NCBI GenBank assembly: GCA_965267405.1
Contig: OZ253954.1
Location: forward strand, 2,418,001 to 2,482,000
From: JAPPOI01 sp028818055
GTDB lineage: Bacteria; Pseudomonadota; Alphaproteobacteria; Rhodobacterales; Rhodobacteraceae
DNA: 64,000 bases
Direction of reading: 5' to 3'
The notes under the pieces were generated by a model, which did not search any database, was not told where the DNA came from, and was given only the letters and a program-made list of their open reading frames with translations. This document shows positions 34,481 through 43,250 of the stretch, one piece after another. Both the position numbers and the translations under genes were made by a program. Within the stretch, counting starts at the first letter, position 1. Each line of letters opens with the position of its first letter.

Positions 34481-35872
34481 ATGAGTGATCAAAACACAAA
34501 TGGCCGGGTCATCGAAGACGAGACCGAAGATGACTACGCACTGCGTAATCAAGTTGTTGCAGCGGCGGTTGCTGCGGCTGAAATGTCAGACCGAACGCTT
34601 CTTGAAGAAGTCTTAGAGCCGCTTCACCCGGCTGACATAGCTGACCTTCTGGAGCAAGTTGATGCCGATGACCGTTCGGCCATCCTTCTTTTGGCAGGCG
34701 ACCTCATCGACGGTGAAATCCTTTCCGAGATCGATGAAGATATTCGTGACGAGGTCATCGAAACTCTTGAGCCGGAGGTTTTGGCTGACGCTGTCCGCGA
34801 GCTGGAGTCTGATGACGTTGTCGATATCGTTGAAGATCTTGATCAGCCGCAGCAAGAAGCGATCCTTGATGCGCTTGATATGGTTGACCGGGTCGCTGTC
34901 GAACAGGCGCTGAACTACCCCGAGTTCTCGGCCGGACGATTGATGCAGCGGGAAGTGGTCATCGCACCAGCACACTGGGCGGTCGGCGATGCAATCGACC
35001 ATTTGCGTGCACAACCGGACTTGCCCGAGCAGTTCTATCATATCGTACTTGTGGATCCCCGGCACCAACCGGTCGCCTACGTTACATTGGGCCGTTTGAT
35101 GTCCTCACGTCGCGAGGTTCAACTCGCAGACATCACCGAAGACAGTTTTCGAACGTTCCAAGTCGATGAGGACGAAGGCGATATCGCTTACGCTTTCAAC
35201 CAGTATCACCTGATCTCGGCGCCAGTTGTCGATGAAGACGGACGCCTCGTCGGCGTCATAACCATCGACGACGCCATGTCGGTGCTGGACGAAGAGCACG
35301 AGGAAGACGTCTTGCGACTGGGCGGCGTCGGTGATGAAAGCCTGTCCAACTCAACATTGGAGATTGTGAAGCGGCGCTTTCCATGGCTTGCCGCCAACCT
35401 TTTGACTGCGATCTTGGCATCATTGGTCATCGCATTGTTCGAAGATGCCTTGTCGGCCGTTGTCGCATTGGCCGTTCTGATGCCGATTGTGGCGTCCATG
35501 GGTGGAAATGCAGGAACTCAATCAATGACGGTTGCCGTGCGCGCGCTCGCCACACGCGACCTTACAGGTTCTAACGCACTAAGGGTTATCCGACGAGAGG
35601 GTTTGGCGGGCTTGTTAAATGGTGGAATATTCGCCGTCGTTATGGGTGTCATTGGCGTCATCTGGTTCGGTTCGCCGATGATTGGCGTGGTCATCGCGGT
35701 GGCGATGGTCGTGAATCTTTTGGTGGCTGGATTGGCCGGGGTGCTTGTTCCGCTTGCGCTAGACAAGGCAGGAGTTGATCCCGCTCTGGCATCAGGGACA
35801 TTTGTGACAACCGTGACGGACGTCGTCGGTTTCTTCGCATTTCTTGGATTGGCGACAATGGTATTGTTGTGA
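34481..35872 (+). CDS. mgtE: Magnesium transporter MgtE
   Basis: The 463-residue Mg2+ channel has an N-terminal MgtE_N superhelical domain (LHPADIADLLEQVDADDR), two CBS domains (about residues 135-265) and five C-terminal membrane helices containing MGGNAGTQSMTVAVRALA. The stop overlaps the ygfA start region (GTGATG), suggesting coupled translation. The N-terminal domain normally gates the pore by Mg2+ sensing. Confidence 0.95.
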   Translation: MSDQNTNGRVIEDETEDDYALRNQVVAAAVAAAEMSDRTLLEEVLEPLHPADIADLLEQVDADDRSAILLLAGDLIDGEILSEIDEDIRDEVIETLEPEVLADAVRELESDDVVDIVEDLDQPQQEAILDALDMVDRVAVEQALNYPEFSAGRLMQREVVIAPAHWAVGDAIDHLRAQPDLPEQFYHIVLVDPRHQPVAYVTLGRLMSSRREVQLADITEDSFRTFQVDEDEGDIAYAFNQYHLISAPVVDEDGRLVGVITIDDAMSVLDEEHEEDVLRLGGVGDESLSNSTLEIVKRRFPWLAANLLTAILASLVIALFEDALSAVVALAVLMPIVASMGGNAGTQSMTVAVRALATRDLTGSNALRVIRREGLAGLLNGGIFAVVMGVIGVIWFGSPMIGVVIAVAMVVNLLVAGLAGVLVPLALDKAGVDPALASGTFVTTVTDVVGFFAFLGLATMVLL

Positions 35873-36420
35873 TGGACGACAAAAAAGCTCTGCGAAAAAT
35901 CATGTCTGAGCGACGCAAAGTCGCTCACGGCGTCGTCGACCCCAATCCTGCCCTCGAGGCGCTCGAAGCGGTGCTACGCGATCTTGAAGGTCCGGTTTCA
36001 TTTTATTGGCCCATCAGAACCGAGATTGATCCGCGACCTGTCATGGAAACTATGGTCGGGGCAAAGTCTGTTTGCCTTCCTATGACCCATGGATACAGCG
36101 CGTTGACGTTTCGGCCATGGCAACCCGGAATGGCCATGATCGAAGATAGCTTCGGTGTTGCGGTTCCAGACACCGAGGAAACGCTGGTTCCCAAAACACT
36201 AGTTTTGCCAATGTTGGCCTTCGATGACCTTGGGCAGCGTTTGGGCTATGGCGCCGGTCACTATGATCGAACTCTCGCTATGTTAAGGACTTCAAGCCCG
36301 GTTACCGCGATTGGATTTGCTTACGAGGCGCAACGAGCTGACAAAGTTCCAACCGAAGCAACAGATCAGCCATTGAATATGATTGTGACCGAAACTCAGG
36401 TGCGTCGCTTCGAGGTTTAA
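35872..36420 (+). CDS. ygfA: 5-formyltetrahydrofolate cyclo-ligase
   Basis: The 182-residue enzyme converts 5-formyl-THF to 5,10-methenyl-THF with ATP. Family motifs are LRKIMSERRK at the N-terminus, FYWPIRTEIDPRP, and the C-terminal MLAFDDLGQRLGYGAGHYDR loop. The ATG at 35872 overlaps the mgtE stop by one base; a GTG at 35869 is possible. In many proteobacteria it neighbours zapA and 6S RNA, but here it is 9 kb away. Confidence 0.93.
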   Translation: MDDKKALRKIMSERRKVAHGVVDPNPALEALEAVLRDLEGPVSFYWPIRTEIDPRPVMETMVGAKSVCLPMTHGYSALTFRPWQPGMAMIEDSFGVAVPDTEETLVPKTLVLPMLAFDDLGQRLGYGAGHYDRTLAMLRTSSPVTAIGFAYEAQRADKVPTEATDQPLNMIVTETQVRRFEV

Positions 36421-36469
36421 CAAAAGCACATACCTTGCCTTCTAATCGAAGCCGAAGTACCGCAAGTTC

Positions 36470-37282
36470 ATGCGTATTCTTTTTCTTGGCGATGTTGTTG
36501 GGCGTACCGGGCGGACAGCTGTTCGGGACAGGTTGACGCCGCTTCGCGAGCGTTTGAAAGCTGACTTTGTCATTCTGAACGCCGAAAACGCGACCTCTGG
36601 GATTGGTCTCTCTGGTGATCACGCGAAGCAATTGTTGGAGTCTGGTGCGGATGTGTTGACGCTTGGCGATCACGCATTCGACCAGAAAGACATGCTCACA
36701 TACATCGAAAGAGAGCCGCGCATAATTCGGCCTCTGAACTATGCAAAGAATGCTCCCGGCATTGGTGCGCGCGTATTCGATGCGCCCGGCGGCCGAAAAA
36801 TCCTGGTGGCGCAAGTGTTGGGCCAGGTTTTTATGAAACGCCCGTTCGATGATCCGTTTTCGGCGGTGGACGCTGTTTTGAAGAAGCATCCACTTGGCGG
36901 ATTGGCTGCAGCTACTGTGGTGGACATTCATTGTGAGGCAACCTCAGAAAAAATGGGGATGGGCCACTTTTGTGATGGGCGAGCTAGTCTGGTGGTCGGA
37001 ACCCACACGCATGTTCCAACAGCCGACACACAAATCCTAAGCGGTGGGACAGCGTTCCAGTCAGACGCAGGGATGTGCGGCGATTACGACTCCGTCATTG
37101 GCATGAAAAAAGAAGAGCCACTGAGAAGGTTTGTCACCGGCATGTCGCGGGGACGGTTCGAACCCGCCAGCGGAGAAGCTACCCTGTCGGGCGTATTTGT
37201 CGTGACGGACGATCGCACTGGTAAGGCCACCGAAGTCGCAATGATCCGCGATGGTGGTCGCTTGGAAAGTTCGAGCCCCTAA
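36470..37282 (+). CDS. TIGR00282/YmdB-family metallophosphoesterase
   Basis: The 270-residue protein has MRILFLGDVVGRTGR, NAENATSGIGL, LGDHAFDQK and the late VDIHCEATSEK and GTHTHVPTAD motifs. These are the metal ligands of YmdB-like phosphodiesterases, which hydrolyse 2',3'-cyclic nucleotides. It lies 49 bp after ygfA and ends at the base before the EamA gene. Confidence 0.92.
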   Translation: MRILFLGDVVGRTGRTAVRDRLTPLRERLKADFVILNAENATSGIGLSGDHAKQLLESGADVLTLGDHAFDQKDMLTYIEREPRIIRPLNYAKNAPGIGARVFDAPGGRKILVAQVLGQVFMKRPFDDPFSAVDAVLKKHPLGGLAAATVVDIHCEATSEKMGMGHFCDGRASLVVGTHTHVPTADTQILSGGTAFQSDAGMCGDYDSVIGMKKEEPLRRFVTGMSRGRFEPASGEATLSGVFVVTDDRTGKATEVAMIRDGGRLESSSP

Positions 37283-38200
37283 ATGCGTGAACGCTGGTTC
37301 CTTTTGGGATGCCTTGTGGTCATGGGGGCAGGGTGGGGCGCGACACTTCCCTTGTCAAAGATTGCTGTTAGCGGTGACTATCGACATGTCGGCGTGATCT
37401 TTTGGCAGCTACTGATTGGTGCTGTGGCGATGGGAGCAATTCAATTCGCTCGTGGCCGCAAACTTCGACTTGATCGGCGTGCGCTTGGAATTTTTGTTCT
37501 GATTGCATGCATCGGGACGTTGTTTCCAAATGCGGCGAGCTTCGAGGCGTTGCGCAAACTTCCCGCTGGTCTGGTTTCAATTCTGATTTCAATGGTTCCG
37601 ATATTGGCTTTCCCCGTCGCTCTGGTGATGCGCAACGAAAACTTTGCTTGGCTACGTGTCTTTGGTTTGGGGATGGGGTTAGTCGGAGTAATCCTGATCG
37701 TCGGGCCGGACGCTAGTTTGCCGGAACGCGCAATGGTCGTTTTTGTGCCTTTGGCGCTGATAGCGCCAAGCTTTTACGCCCTTGAAGGCAATATCGTTGC
37801 CAAGTGGGGAACCGACGGAATGGACGGCATAGAAGTGCTGTTTGGTGCATCTTTTTTCGGGGCAATCCTTGCGTTCCCCCTGACGCTGATGACCGGCACG
37901 TTCATCAATCCATTACCACCATGGGGCGCGCCGGACTTTGCGATTGCTTTGTCGTCAATTCTTCATGTCACGGTCTATGCGGCCTACGTTTGGTTGGTTG
38001 GAAGGGCCGGGCCCATTTTTGCCGCTCAGGTCGCTTATTTGGTCACGGGGTTTGGCGTGTTTTGGTCCATGCTGGTCTTGGGTGAGCGCTATTCGATTTG
38101 GGTTTGGTTCGCCATGGTTGTTATTTTGTCGGGTGTTTTTCTTGTTCAGCCCAGGCTGCGCGAACCGCTTGCTGAGACGGCAGAAACGCGCCAAAGTTGA
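37283..38200 (+). CDS. DMT-family (EamA) transporter
   Basis: The 305-residue protein has ten hydrophobic segments in two EamA repeats. It starts immediately after the YmdB-like gene and overlaps the start region of the SLC13 permease, so it sits within the mgtE-ygfA-ymdB run. The substrate is unknown; EamA proteins export metabolites or amino acids. The C-terminal tail (PLAETAETRQS) is polar. Confidence 0.9.
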   Translation: MRERWFLLGCLVVMGAGWGATLPLSKIAVSGDYRHVGVIFWQLLIGAVAMGAIQFARGRKLRLDRRALGIFVLIACIGTLFPNAASFEALRKLPAGLVSILISMVPILAFPVALVMRNENFAWLRVFGLGMGLVGVILIVGPDASLPERAMVVFVPLALIAPSFYALEGNIVAKWGTDGMDGIEVLFGASFFGAILAFPLTLMTGTFINPLPPWGAPDFAIALSSILHVTVYAAYVWLVGRAGPIFAAQVAYLVTGFGVFWSMLVLGERYSIWVWFAMVVILSGVFLVQPRLREPLAETAETRQS

Positions 38201-38205
38201 ACCAA

Positions 38206-39987
38206 ATGGGCAGCTTTTTCGGATTTTCGCCTGAAGTGCAGGCCTTTTTGTCGCTTGCGGTCGTAGCCGGCATGTTTGTCTTGTTTTTGACCGAGCGGTG
38301 GCCAACGGAGGTTGTCGCTATCGCAGGCGTTGCTGTTCTTCTTGCGCTGGGCTTACTGCCTTACGACGCCGGTCTCTCCGTCCTGTCAAATCCTGCGCCT
38401 TGGACAATCGCCACGATGTTCATCGTGATGGGTGCCTTGGTACGAACAGGTGCGCTCAACTGGTTTACAGGTCACGTTGAACGACAGGCTGGCGCACGTC
38501 CGGCGCTCGCCCTTGCGGGACTGATGGGCTTTGTCGTGATATCCTCGGCCATTGTCTCGAACACACCCGTCGTCGTGGTTATGATCCCCGTCTTTGTCCA
38601 ATTGGCCAGCCGTATGGGCCTTGCGGCCTCGAAACTTCTTATTCCCTTGAGCTATGGCGCAATTCTCGGAGGCACGCTGACGCTTCTAGGGACGTCGACA
38701 AACTTGCTTGTCGACGGTGTGGCCCGGTCACAAGGTTTGAAGCCGTTTACCATATTTGAGGTAACGCCTCTGGCCGTTGTTTTGGTCGCTTGGGGGATGA
38801 TTTATCTCCGGATATTTGGACCAAAGCTTTTGCCTGACCGCGCTAGCATGGCGAGCATGCTGGGTGAGCGTTCCAAGATGAAGTTTTTCACCGAGGTTGC
38901 CGTACCAGAAAATAGCGAGCTGGTGGGTCAGTCCGTCCGCGATATTGACCTTTTCAAGCGGGACGGCATGCGTCTGATCGATGTGCTGCGCGGCGATGCT
39001 TCTTTGCGTCGCGATCTCAAAAACGTGGTGCTCGAACCCGGCGACCGCGTTGTTGTCCGCACCCCGATGGCCGAGGCGCTCAGCTTGAAAGAATCGAAAG
39101 AGTTTCAGGTCATCGACAAGTTGTCTTCGGTAGAGACATCGACAGTTGAGGTGTTGATTACTCCGGGCTGCAGAATGATCGGACGAAGTCTGGGGTCATT
39201 AAGGTTGCGAAGGCGTTATGGCGTCTACACGCTGGCTGTTCATCGTCGTGCGCAAAATATTGGCCGTCAGCTTGACGATTTGATAGTGCGCGTTGGCGAC
39301 ACGCTTCTCTTAGAGGGTGCGCCTGCCGACATCGGCCGACTGGCGTCCGACATGAATATGGTCGATGTCAGCCAGCCGACTGAACGCGCGTACCGCCGAA
39401 ACAAGGCGCCAATTGCGGTTGTTGCACTCCTTGCAATTGTTGGACTTGCAGCTCTTGGCGTGGCTCCGATCTTCTTTTTGGCCGTGTTATCTGTTGCGGT
39501 GGTGTTGCTGACAAGGTGTATCGATGCCGAAGAAGCATTCGATATGATCGACGGTCGATTGCTGGCTTTGATCTTCGCCATGCTGGCCGTTGGTGCTGCG
39601 TTGGAATCGACCGGTGCTGTAGCGATGATAGTGGAAGCTATCGCGCCTAGTTTGGCAAAGTTGCCTCCATGGGCGATTGTTTGGGCGATTTATCTACTGA
39701 CTTCGGTTCTGACTGAACTCGTAACGAATAACGCAGTCGCGGTAGTTGTGACGCCTATCGCAATCGGGCTTGCTGCGGCGCTTGGTGTGGACCCACGCCC
39801 GCTTGTCATTGCTGTCATGGTTGCGGCATCTGCCGCGTTCTCGACGCCTATTGGGTATCAGACCAACATGCTGGTCTACGGCCCGGGCGGTTACTCGTTC
39901 AGTGATTTTCTGAAAATTGGGGTGCCACTCAACCTGAGTATCGGTCTCGTGGCATCCCTTATGATTCCGATGATTTGGCCGCTTTGA
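38206..39987 (+). CDS. SLC13-family permease with two TrkA_C domains
   Basis: The ~593-residue protein has N-terminal membrane helices (to about residue 205), then two tandem RCK/TrkA_C domains (about 210-385), and then a second set of helices. This arrangement defines the SLC13/DASS-like CitMHS-type transporters, and TSTNLLVDG is an SLC13 signature. The substrate may be sulfate or a dicarboxylate. The ATG at 38206 is used; a TTG at 38197 overlaps the upstream stop. Confidence 0.88.
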   Translation: MGSFFGFSPEVQAFLSLAVVAGMFVLFLTERWPTEVVAIAGVAVLLALGLLPYDAGLSVLSNPAPWTIATMFIVMGALVRTGALNWFTGHVERQAGARPALALAGLMGFVVISSAIVSNTPVVVVMIPVFVQLASRMGLAASKLLIPLSYGAILGGTLTLLGTSTNLLVDGVARSQGLKPFTIFEVTPLAVVLVAWGMIYLRIFGPKLLPDRASMASMLGERSKMKFFTEVAVPENSELVGQSVRDIDLFKRDGMRLIDVLRGDASLRRDLKNVVLEPGDRVVVRTPMAEALSLKESKEFQVIDKLSSVETSTVEVLITPGCRMIGRSLGSLRLRRRYGVYTLAVHRRAQNIGRQLDDLIVRVGDTLLLEGAPADIGRLASDMNMVDVSQPTERAYRRNKAPIAVVALLAIVGLAALGVAPIFFLAVLSVAVVLLTRCIDAEEAFDMIDGRLLALIFAMLAVGAALESTGAVAMIVEAIAPSLAKLPPWAIVWAIYLLTSVLTELVTNNAVAVVVTPIAIGLAAALGVDPRPLVIAVMVAASAAFSTPIGYQTNMLVYGPGGYSFSDFLKIGVPLNLSIGLVASLMIPMIWPL

Positions 39988-40015
39988 AGCAGCCAGATCG
40001 GTTGGTCCTTCGGGA

Positions 40016-40582
40016 CTAAAGGCCCGCGGCAGCCGCAGCCTGGGCCGCTTTCTTGTTCAGCTTCTTCGCTTTTTTCTTGGCCTTCTTGAACTTGGCCTTC
40101 AGCGTCTTGGCTTTCTCGGCGGCCTTTTCGGCTTTCAGCGCGGCGTTCTCGGCTTTCTTGGCAGCCTTTTCGGCTTTCGCAATGGCCTTGTCCGTACCCT
40201 TGGCCAAGGCCTTTGCTTCAAGCTTTGCGGCCTTTTTCGCCAGTTGCTTGGCCTTCTTGGCTTTCGCTTTCGCGTTTTTCTTCGCCTTGGCGGACTTATC
40301 GCTCAGTTTGTCGGCCTTGGCTTGGGCCTTTTCGGCCTTGATGGCCAGCTTTTCGGCTTTGGCAATGGCCTCGGCAGCGACCGCTTCCGACTTTGCCAAA
40401 AACTCCTTCATGGCCTTGCGGTCCCGGCGATCATCCCGCGCCATCCGCTTGTTGTGGAATTCGCAGACCTGCTCGAAGCCTTCTTTCGAGCAGATAAGGA
40501 GATCGTTGGCTTTCGCGGTACCGCCGGCTGCGGCGAACTGAAAGACAACTGCAAATGCTAGTAAAATAGGGATATTTTTCAT
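40016..40582 (-). CDS. Secreted Lys/Ala-rich coiled-coil protein
   Basis: The 188-residue protein begins with a signal peptide (MKNIPILLAFAVVFQFAAAG, predicted cut after AKA at residue 25). A short domain with Cys31 and Cys39 follows. From about residue 60 to the end it is almost only Ala, Lys and Glu, in repeats such as AEKAAKKAE. The result is a long, very basic helix ending in poly-Ala. It resembles histone-H1-like or TolA-like stalks in composition only. The AAG/GCC-heavy codons reflect the repeats. No family is recognised; its envelope or nucleic-acid-binding role is unknown. It is monocistronic. Confidence 0.75.
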   Translation of the reverse strand: MKNIPILLAFAVVFQFAAAGGTAKANDLLICSKEGFEQVCEFHNKRMARDDRRDRKAMKEFLAKSEAVAAEAIAKAEKLAIKAEKAQAKADKLSDKSAKAKKNAKAKAKKAKQLAKKAAKLEAKALAKGTDKAIAKAEKAAKKAENAALKAEKAAEKAKTLKAKFKKAKKKAKKLNKKAAQAAAAAGL

Positions 40583-40764
40583 CGGTACATACTCATTAAT
40601 TCACACAAGAAACACTTCCTCAGGAGTATGGATAACGGAGAAACCCGGCCAGTTTTTGTAAACTTTTAGGCAAAGTTGAGGTCGTTTTTATCACAATGGC
40701 TGTGCTTGAGGTCCTTGCAGTCGGCGATTAGAAGAGCCCAAATCAGAATTTCAGGAGTTGTGGC

Positions 40765-41511
40765 ATGGCAGGCCATTCCAAATGGGCGAATATTCAGCAT
40801 CGCAAAGGGCGTCAGGACGCGGCGCGTTCGAAACTGTTTTCCAAACTCTCAAAGGAAATCACTGTTGCGGCAAAAATGGGTGATCCTGATCCCGACAAAA
40901 ACCCTCGTTTGCGTCTGGCCGTTAAAGAAGCCAAATCGAATTCTGTCCCCAAAGACGTCATCGAGCGTGCGATCAAGAAGTCCGAGGCTGGTGAGGGCGA
41001 TGATTTCGAAGAAATCCGGTACGAAGGCTATGGTCCAGGAGGCGTCGCGGTGATCGTCGAAGCGATGACCGACAACCGAAACCGGACTGCATCGACAGTA
41101 AGATCGACGTTTGGCAAGCACGGCGGGAACTTGGGTGAGACTGGATCAGTCAGCTTCATGTTCGAGCGCAAGGGAGAGATCCTTTATACCGCCGAAGCCG
41201 GCGACGAAGACAAGATCATGATGGCCGCAATCGAAGCGGGCGCTGAAGATGTCGAAAGCTCTGAAGAAGGTCACGCGATATACACAGCCGACACCGACCT
41301 CAATGACGTTTCCACGGCTCTTGAAGCTGATCTGGGAGAAGCTGAGTCGACCAAACTCATTTGGAAACCAACAACCACGACTGAGCTTGATTTGGACGGC
41401 ATGCAAAAGCTGATGCGGCTGATAGAGGTCCTCGAAGATGACGACGACATCCAGCGCGTTACTGCCAATTTTGAGGTTTCTGACGAAGTGATGGCAGCCC
41501 TCGCTGACTAA
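40765..41511 (+). CDS. yebC: YebC/PmpR-family protein
   Basis: The 248-residue protein starts MAGHSKWANIQHRKGRQDAA, the invariant YebC/TACO1 opening, and continues with GYGPGGVAVIVEAMTDNRNRT. Members act as transcriptional regulators or as translation factors that ease ribosome stalling. The start has TTCAGGAGTTG upstream. Confidence 0.96.
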   Translation: MAGHSKWANIQHRKGRQDAARSKLFSKLSKEITVAAKMGDPDPDKNPRLRLAVKEAKSNSVPKDVIERAIKKSEAGEGDDFEEIRYEGYGPGGVAVIVEAMTDNRNRTASTVRSTFGKHGGNLGETGSVSFMFERKGEILYTAEAGDEDKIMMAAIEAGAEDVESSEEGHAIYTADTDLNDVSTALEADLGEAESTKLIWKPTTTTELDLDGMQKLMRLIEVLEDDDDIQRVTANFEVSDEVMAALAD

Positions 41512-41585
41512 ACAGATAGGGTAGTGGGTCGGTCTTCCCGATTTTCTTGGCTTGTGAAGCGACATTTGCAGGCGCATGAAGGCGT

Positions 41586-42491
41586 ATGACTTCCGCGGAT
41601 TCTCCACAAGACACTCGGCACTCGGCGGGCATCTTTTGGATGTTCATCACAGGCCTTTGTTTTGTTGCAGTGACAGCCATTGTGAAGTTCGGCGCGCAAG
41701 ATCTCCCAGCAGCACAAGCTGGTTTCATGCGTTATCTCATTGGGCTTGTGTTCGTCATTCCAATGATCAAACCGATGTTGAATGCGGGGATGACCCGAAG
41801 ACATCTGACGATGTTTTCCCTTCGCGGAGTCGCGCAGGCATTGGGTGTGATCCTTTGGTTCTTCGCGATGACCCGGATCACAATCGCCGAGGTGACCGCC
41901 ATGAACTATTTGTCGCCTGTCTACATAACTTTGGGCGCTGCTCTGTTTCTTGGAGAACGTCTGGCAGTTCGTAGGATTTTGGCCGTTGTGGTGGCCTTCG
42001 TCGGTGCCTTGATCATCCTGCGCCCGGGCTTTCGGGAAATTAGCCCAGGCCACATTGCAATGATAGGAACGGCAATATTGTTTGCTGTCAGCTACTTGAT
42101 TGCAAAACAGCTATCGGGAGAACTTTCTGCTCCGGTCATTATTGGGATGCTCTCGATTACGGTCACCATCGCGCTTTTCCCATTTGCTTATGCGGTTTGG
42201 GTTACCCCGTCGTGGACCGAAATTGGATGGATGGCCTTGGTCGCTTTCTTTGCCACGGCGGGCCATTATTCCATGACGCTGGCCTTTGCGGCGGCGCCTG
42301 TGACGGTAACCCAACCGGTCACGTATCTGCAGTTAGTGTGGTCAACGCTGCTGGGTGTCTTGTTCTTTGCCGAGCCGATTGATGCATGGGTGGTTTTGGG
42401 CGGTTCGGTGATTTTGGCATCTGTCACGTTCATTACATGGCGCGAAGCGGTGCTGAAGCGAGATCTTTCCAGTAAGTCGCATCCGTCCTGA
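41586..42491 (+). CDS. DMT-family (EamA) transporter
   Basis: The 301-residue EamA-type transporter has ten hydrophobic segments and two internal repeats (FMRYLIGLVFVIPM; VTAMNYLSPVYITLGAALFL). It follows yebC after 74 bp and may be co-transcribed. The substrate is unknown. It is distinct in sequence from the EamA proteins at 37.3 and 56.4 kb. Confidence 0.9.
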   Translation: MTSADSPQDTRHSAGIFWMFITGLCFVAVTAIVKFGAQDLPAAQAGFMRYLIGLVFVIPMIKPMLNAGMTRRHLTMFSLRGVAQALGVILWFFAMTRITIAEVTAMNYLSPVYITLGAALFLGERLAVRRILAVVVAFVGALIILRPGFREISPGHIAMIGTAILFAVSYLIAKQLSGELSAPVIIGMLSITVTIALFPFAYAVWVTPSWTEIGWMALVAFFATAGHYSMTLAFAAAPVTVTQPVTYLQLVWSTLLGVLFFAEPIDAWVVLGGSVILASVTFITWREAVLKRDLSSKSHPS

Positions 42492-42596
42492 TATTTGCCC
42501 GGGTATCTGTCAAATCCTCTTGTTTTTCTTTGAATTGTCCTAAAGTCGCCCACTTCTGAAGGTCTTTACTTCGAAGTAATTTTGGAGACTTCACAC

Positions 42597-43190
42597 ATGG
42601 GCGGCACGCACACACCCTCGCCAAACCAGAACTTTCAGGACCGTTTGGCTCGAGTTGCCGAAAAACGCGAACCGATCGAAGCGGCGAAGCCGTACGTTCA
42701 GGCTGTGCCCGATTGGAAACAGAACGCGAAGTACCCTGCCGCTTTGGTGGCGGCGGCGGCTTTGGGTATGCTTGCCGTCTTTGCTGCCCGCTACGTGCGC
42801 TTCCACCTATTCGGTGGAACCATGGCCGGAGATGATCCAGACTTCACGATGATCATTGATGCAGGCATAGCAATGGCCTGTGCGTTCGCGTTGTTCGCCA
42901 TGTTACGCTTTTCCGACAAAAGCATGAAAACCGCTCAAACATTTGGCATCGTTTTCATGATCGGCGTCATGCACAACATGGTTCATGTTGCGCCCGGTCT
43001 ATTCTCAACTCTGTTCTCGGAAGAGTGGACCGAAGATATCATCGCATATTCAGAGCCAGGCTCGATCTATTTTCGCGGGAACTATTTCAAAGTCATCGAA
43101 GACAAGGAAGTGGCCGAGGCGGCTGTGCCAACTGAGGATGGAACATCCGAAGATTCGTTTCCCAAGATGATCCGGATGGACAATTCCTGA
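42597..43190 (+). CDS. Hypothetical membrane protein
   Basis: The 197-residue protein has a polar N-terminus (about 50 residues), then membrane segments near residues 50-68, 88-105 and 115-135, then an acidic C-terminal tail. I do not recognise the family. The ATG at 42597 has TTGGAG at 42582-42587 as ribosome site; the TTG inside that element is not taken as the start. It lies between an EamA gene and betC without overlap. Confidence 0.75.
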   Translation: MGGTHTPSPNQNFQDRLARVAEKREPIEAAKPYVQAVPDWKQNAKYPAALVAAAALGMLAVFAARYVRFHLFGGTMAGDDPDFTMIIDAGIAMACAFALFAMLRFSDKSMKTAQTFGIVFMIGVMHNMVHVAPGLFSTLFSEEWTEDIIAYSEPGSIYFRGNYFKVIEDKEVAEAAVPTEDGTSEDSFPKMIRMDNS

Positions 43191-43222
43191 CGAAGGATTG
43201 ACGCAGCTCGTGGATTGATGTG

Positions 43223-43250
43223 ACCTCGCGGGAACGCCGCGAGGTACACT
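43223..43250 (+). promoter_or_regulatory. Hairpin covering the betC ribosome-binding site
   Basis: ACCTCGCGG (43223-43231) and CCGCGAGGT (43237-43245) form a perfect 9-bp stem with a 5-nt GAACG loop. The 3' arm contains the likely Shine-Dalgarno GAGG (43241-43244), six bases before the betC ATG. No T-run follows. It may repress translation until opened, for example by heat, a protein or an RNA. Confidence 0.5.

Noticed and set aside
40053..40541. Plus-strand Phe/Ala-rich frame opposite the Lys/Ala-rich gene
   Set aside because: It is the complement of AAG/GCC repeats, giving a meaningless Phe/Ala repeat; the minus-strand frame has a signal peptide and a start context.
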